Assembly (NCBI GenBank): GCA_019322455.1
Contig: JAHWIT010000101.1
Coordinates: 1 to 12,485 of the forward strand
Source of the DNA: Candidatus Woesearchaeota archaeon
Lineage (GTDB): Archaea; Nanobdellota; Nanobdellia; Woesearchaeales; WJKL01
DNA length: 12,485 bases
Direction: 5' to 3'
Below the pieces are notes generated by a model that saw nothing but the letters and a program-made list of their open reading frames with translations, had not been told where the DNA came from and made no database searches. Every line of letters begins with the position of its first letter. The first letter of the stretch is position 1. Below, one piece after another: positions 12,349 through 12,485 of the stretch. Position numbers and translations under genes: made by a program.

Positions 12349-12485
12349 ACCCAAAAATAAAGCAATCAACATACCTATTCCTAATAATAAAATAATTACA
12401 CCAGCAATTAAATGCAATAACTTAAGTTTCTTCTGCCTCCACTCTTCAGCTTCTTCTGTTGTAGCAAATCCAAAACCAATTACAG
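12340..12485 (-). CDS. C-terminal 47 residues of an unrecognised membrane-anchored protein (cut by the window edge)
   Basis: Reading the minus strand from the right edge, an open frame gives GFGFATTEEAEEWRQKKLKL, a hydrophobic segment of about 22 residues (LLHLIAGVIILLLGIGMLIA) and the end LFLGMV, then TAA. The N-terminus is outside the window. The visible part is a charged stretch followed by a C-terminal membrane helix, so it is either tail-anchored or the last helix of a larger membrane protein. Its stop codon lies in the terminal hairpin of element copy C and the coding sequence also contains the right direct repeat. The family cannot be recognised. Confidence 0.65.
   Translation of the reverse strand, partial: VIGFGFATTEEAEEWRQKKLKLLHLIAGVIILLLGIGMLIALFLGMV
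12357..12368 (+). repeat. Right direct repeat flanking element copy C
   Basis: ATAAAGCAATCA is identical to 12213-12224. It falls in the coding sequence of the right-edge gene, encoding part of its C-terminal membrane helix (LIAL). Confidence 0.5.

Overview
The window looks archaeal, most likely from a small-genome DPANN lineage of the Woesearchaeota/Pacearchaeota type. The lineage is inferred from gene content and style, not from a marker tree. It is strongly AT-rich. It carries a Nop5-family protein, an archaeal-type UMP kinase, archaeal SecD/SecF, a four-subunit pyruvate-type ferredoxin oxidoreductase, TATA-like boxes close to start codons, and many 4-base ATGA gene overlaps. No bacterial hallmark gene is visible.

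Layout: (1) 1-882, minus strand: a shortened Nop5-like protein followed, through an ATGA overlap, by an unrecognised gene cut by the window edge. (2) 1068-4923, plus strand: an operon for pyruvate/2-oxoacid:ferredoxin oxidoreductase in the order gamma, a 38-residue zinc ribbon, delta, cutA, a membrane protein with a charged tail, alpha, beta. (3) 4920-11443, minus strand: read in transcription order, CTP synthase, SecF, SecD, two half-size DMT/SMR transporters, UMP kinase and dCTP deaminase. (4) 11530-12216, plus strand: a rhomboid protease. (5) 12340-12485, minus strand: the membrane-anchored C-terminus of a gene cut by the right edge.

The POR operon would oxidise pyruvate to acetyl-CoA and reduce ferredoxin. 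The minus-strand block joins pyrimidine nucleotide steps (UMP to UDP, UTP to CTP, dCTP to dUTP) with the Sec translocase accessory pair.

The most interesting observation is not a protein. All three intergenic gaps longer than 100 bp (883-1067, 6092-6260, 12217-12339) contain a copy of the same interspersed element, always in plus orientation. Each copy begins with TCAGTTGTRC and has a 25-base right block in which 21 positions are identical in all three. Within two bases of that block comes a 10-bp hairpin whose sequence differs at each locus. Copies B and C share a central hairpin with one compensatory base-pair change, and copy B is about 60% GC in a very AT-rich background. Copies A and C are flanked by 12-14 base direct repeats. 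I do not recognise this element; it could be a structured RNA, a terminator/boundary element, or a MITE-like mobile repeat.
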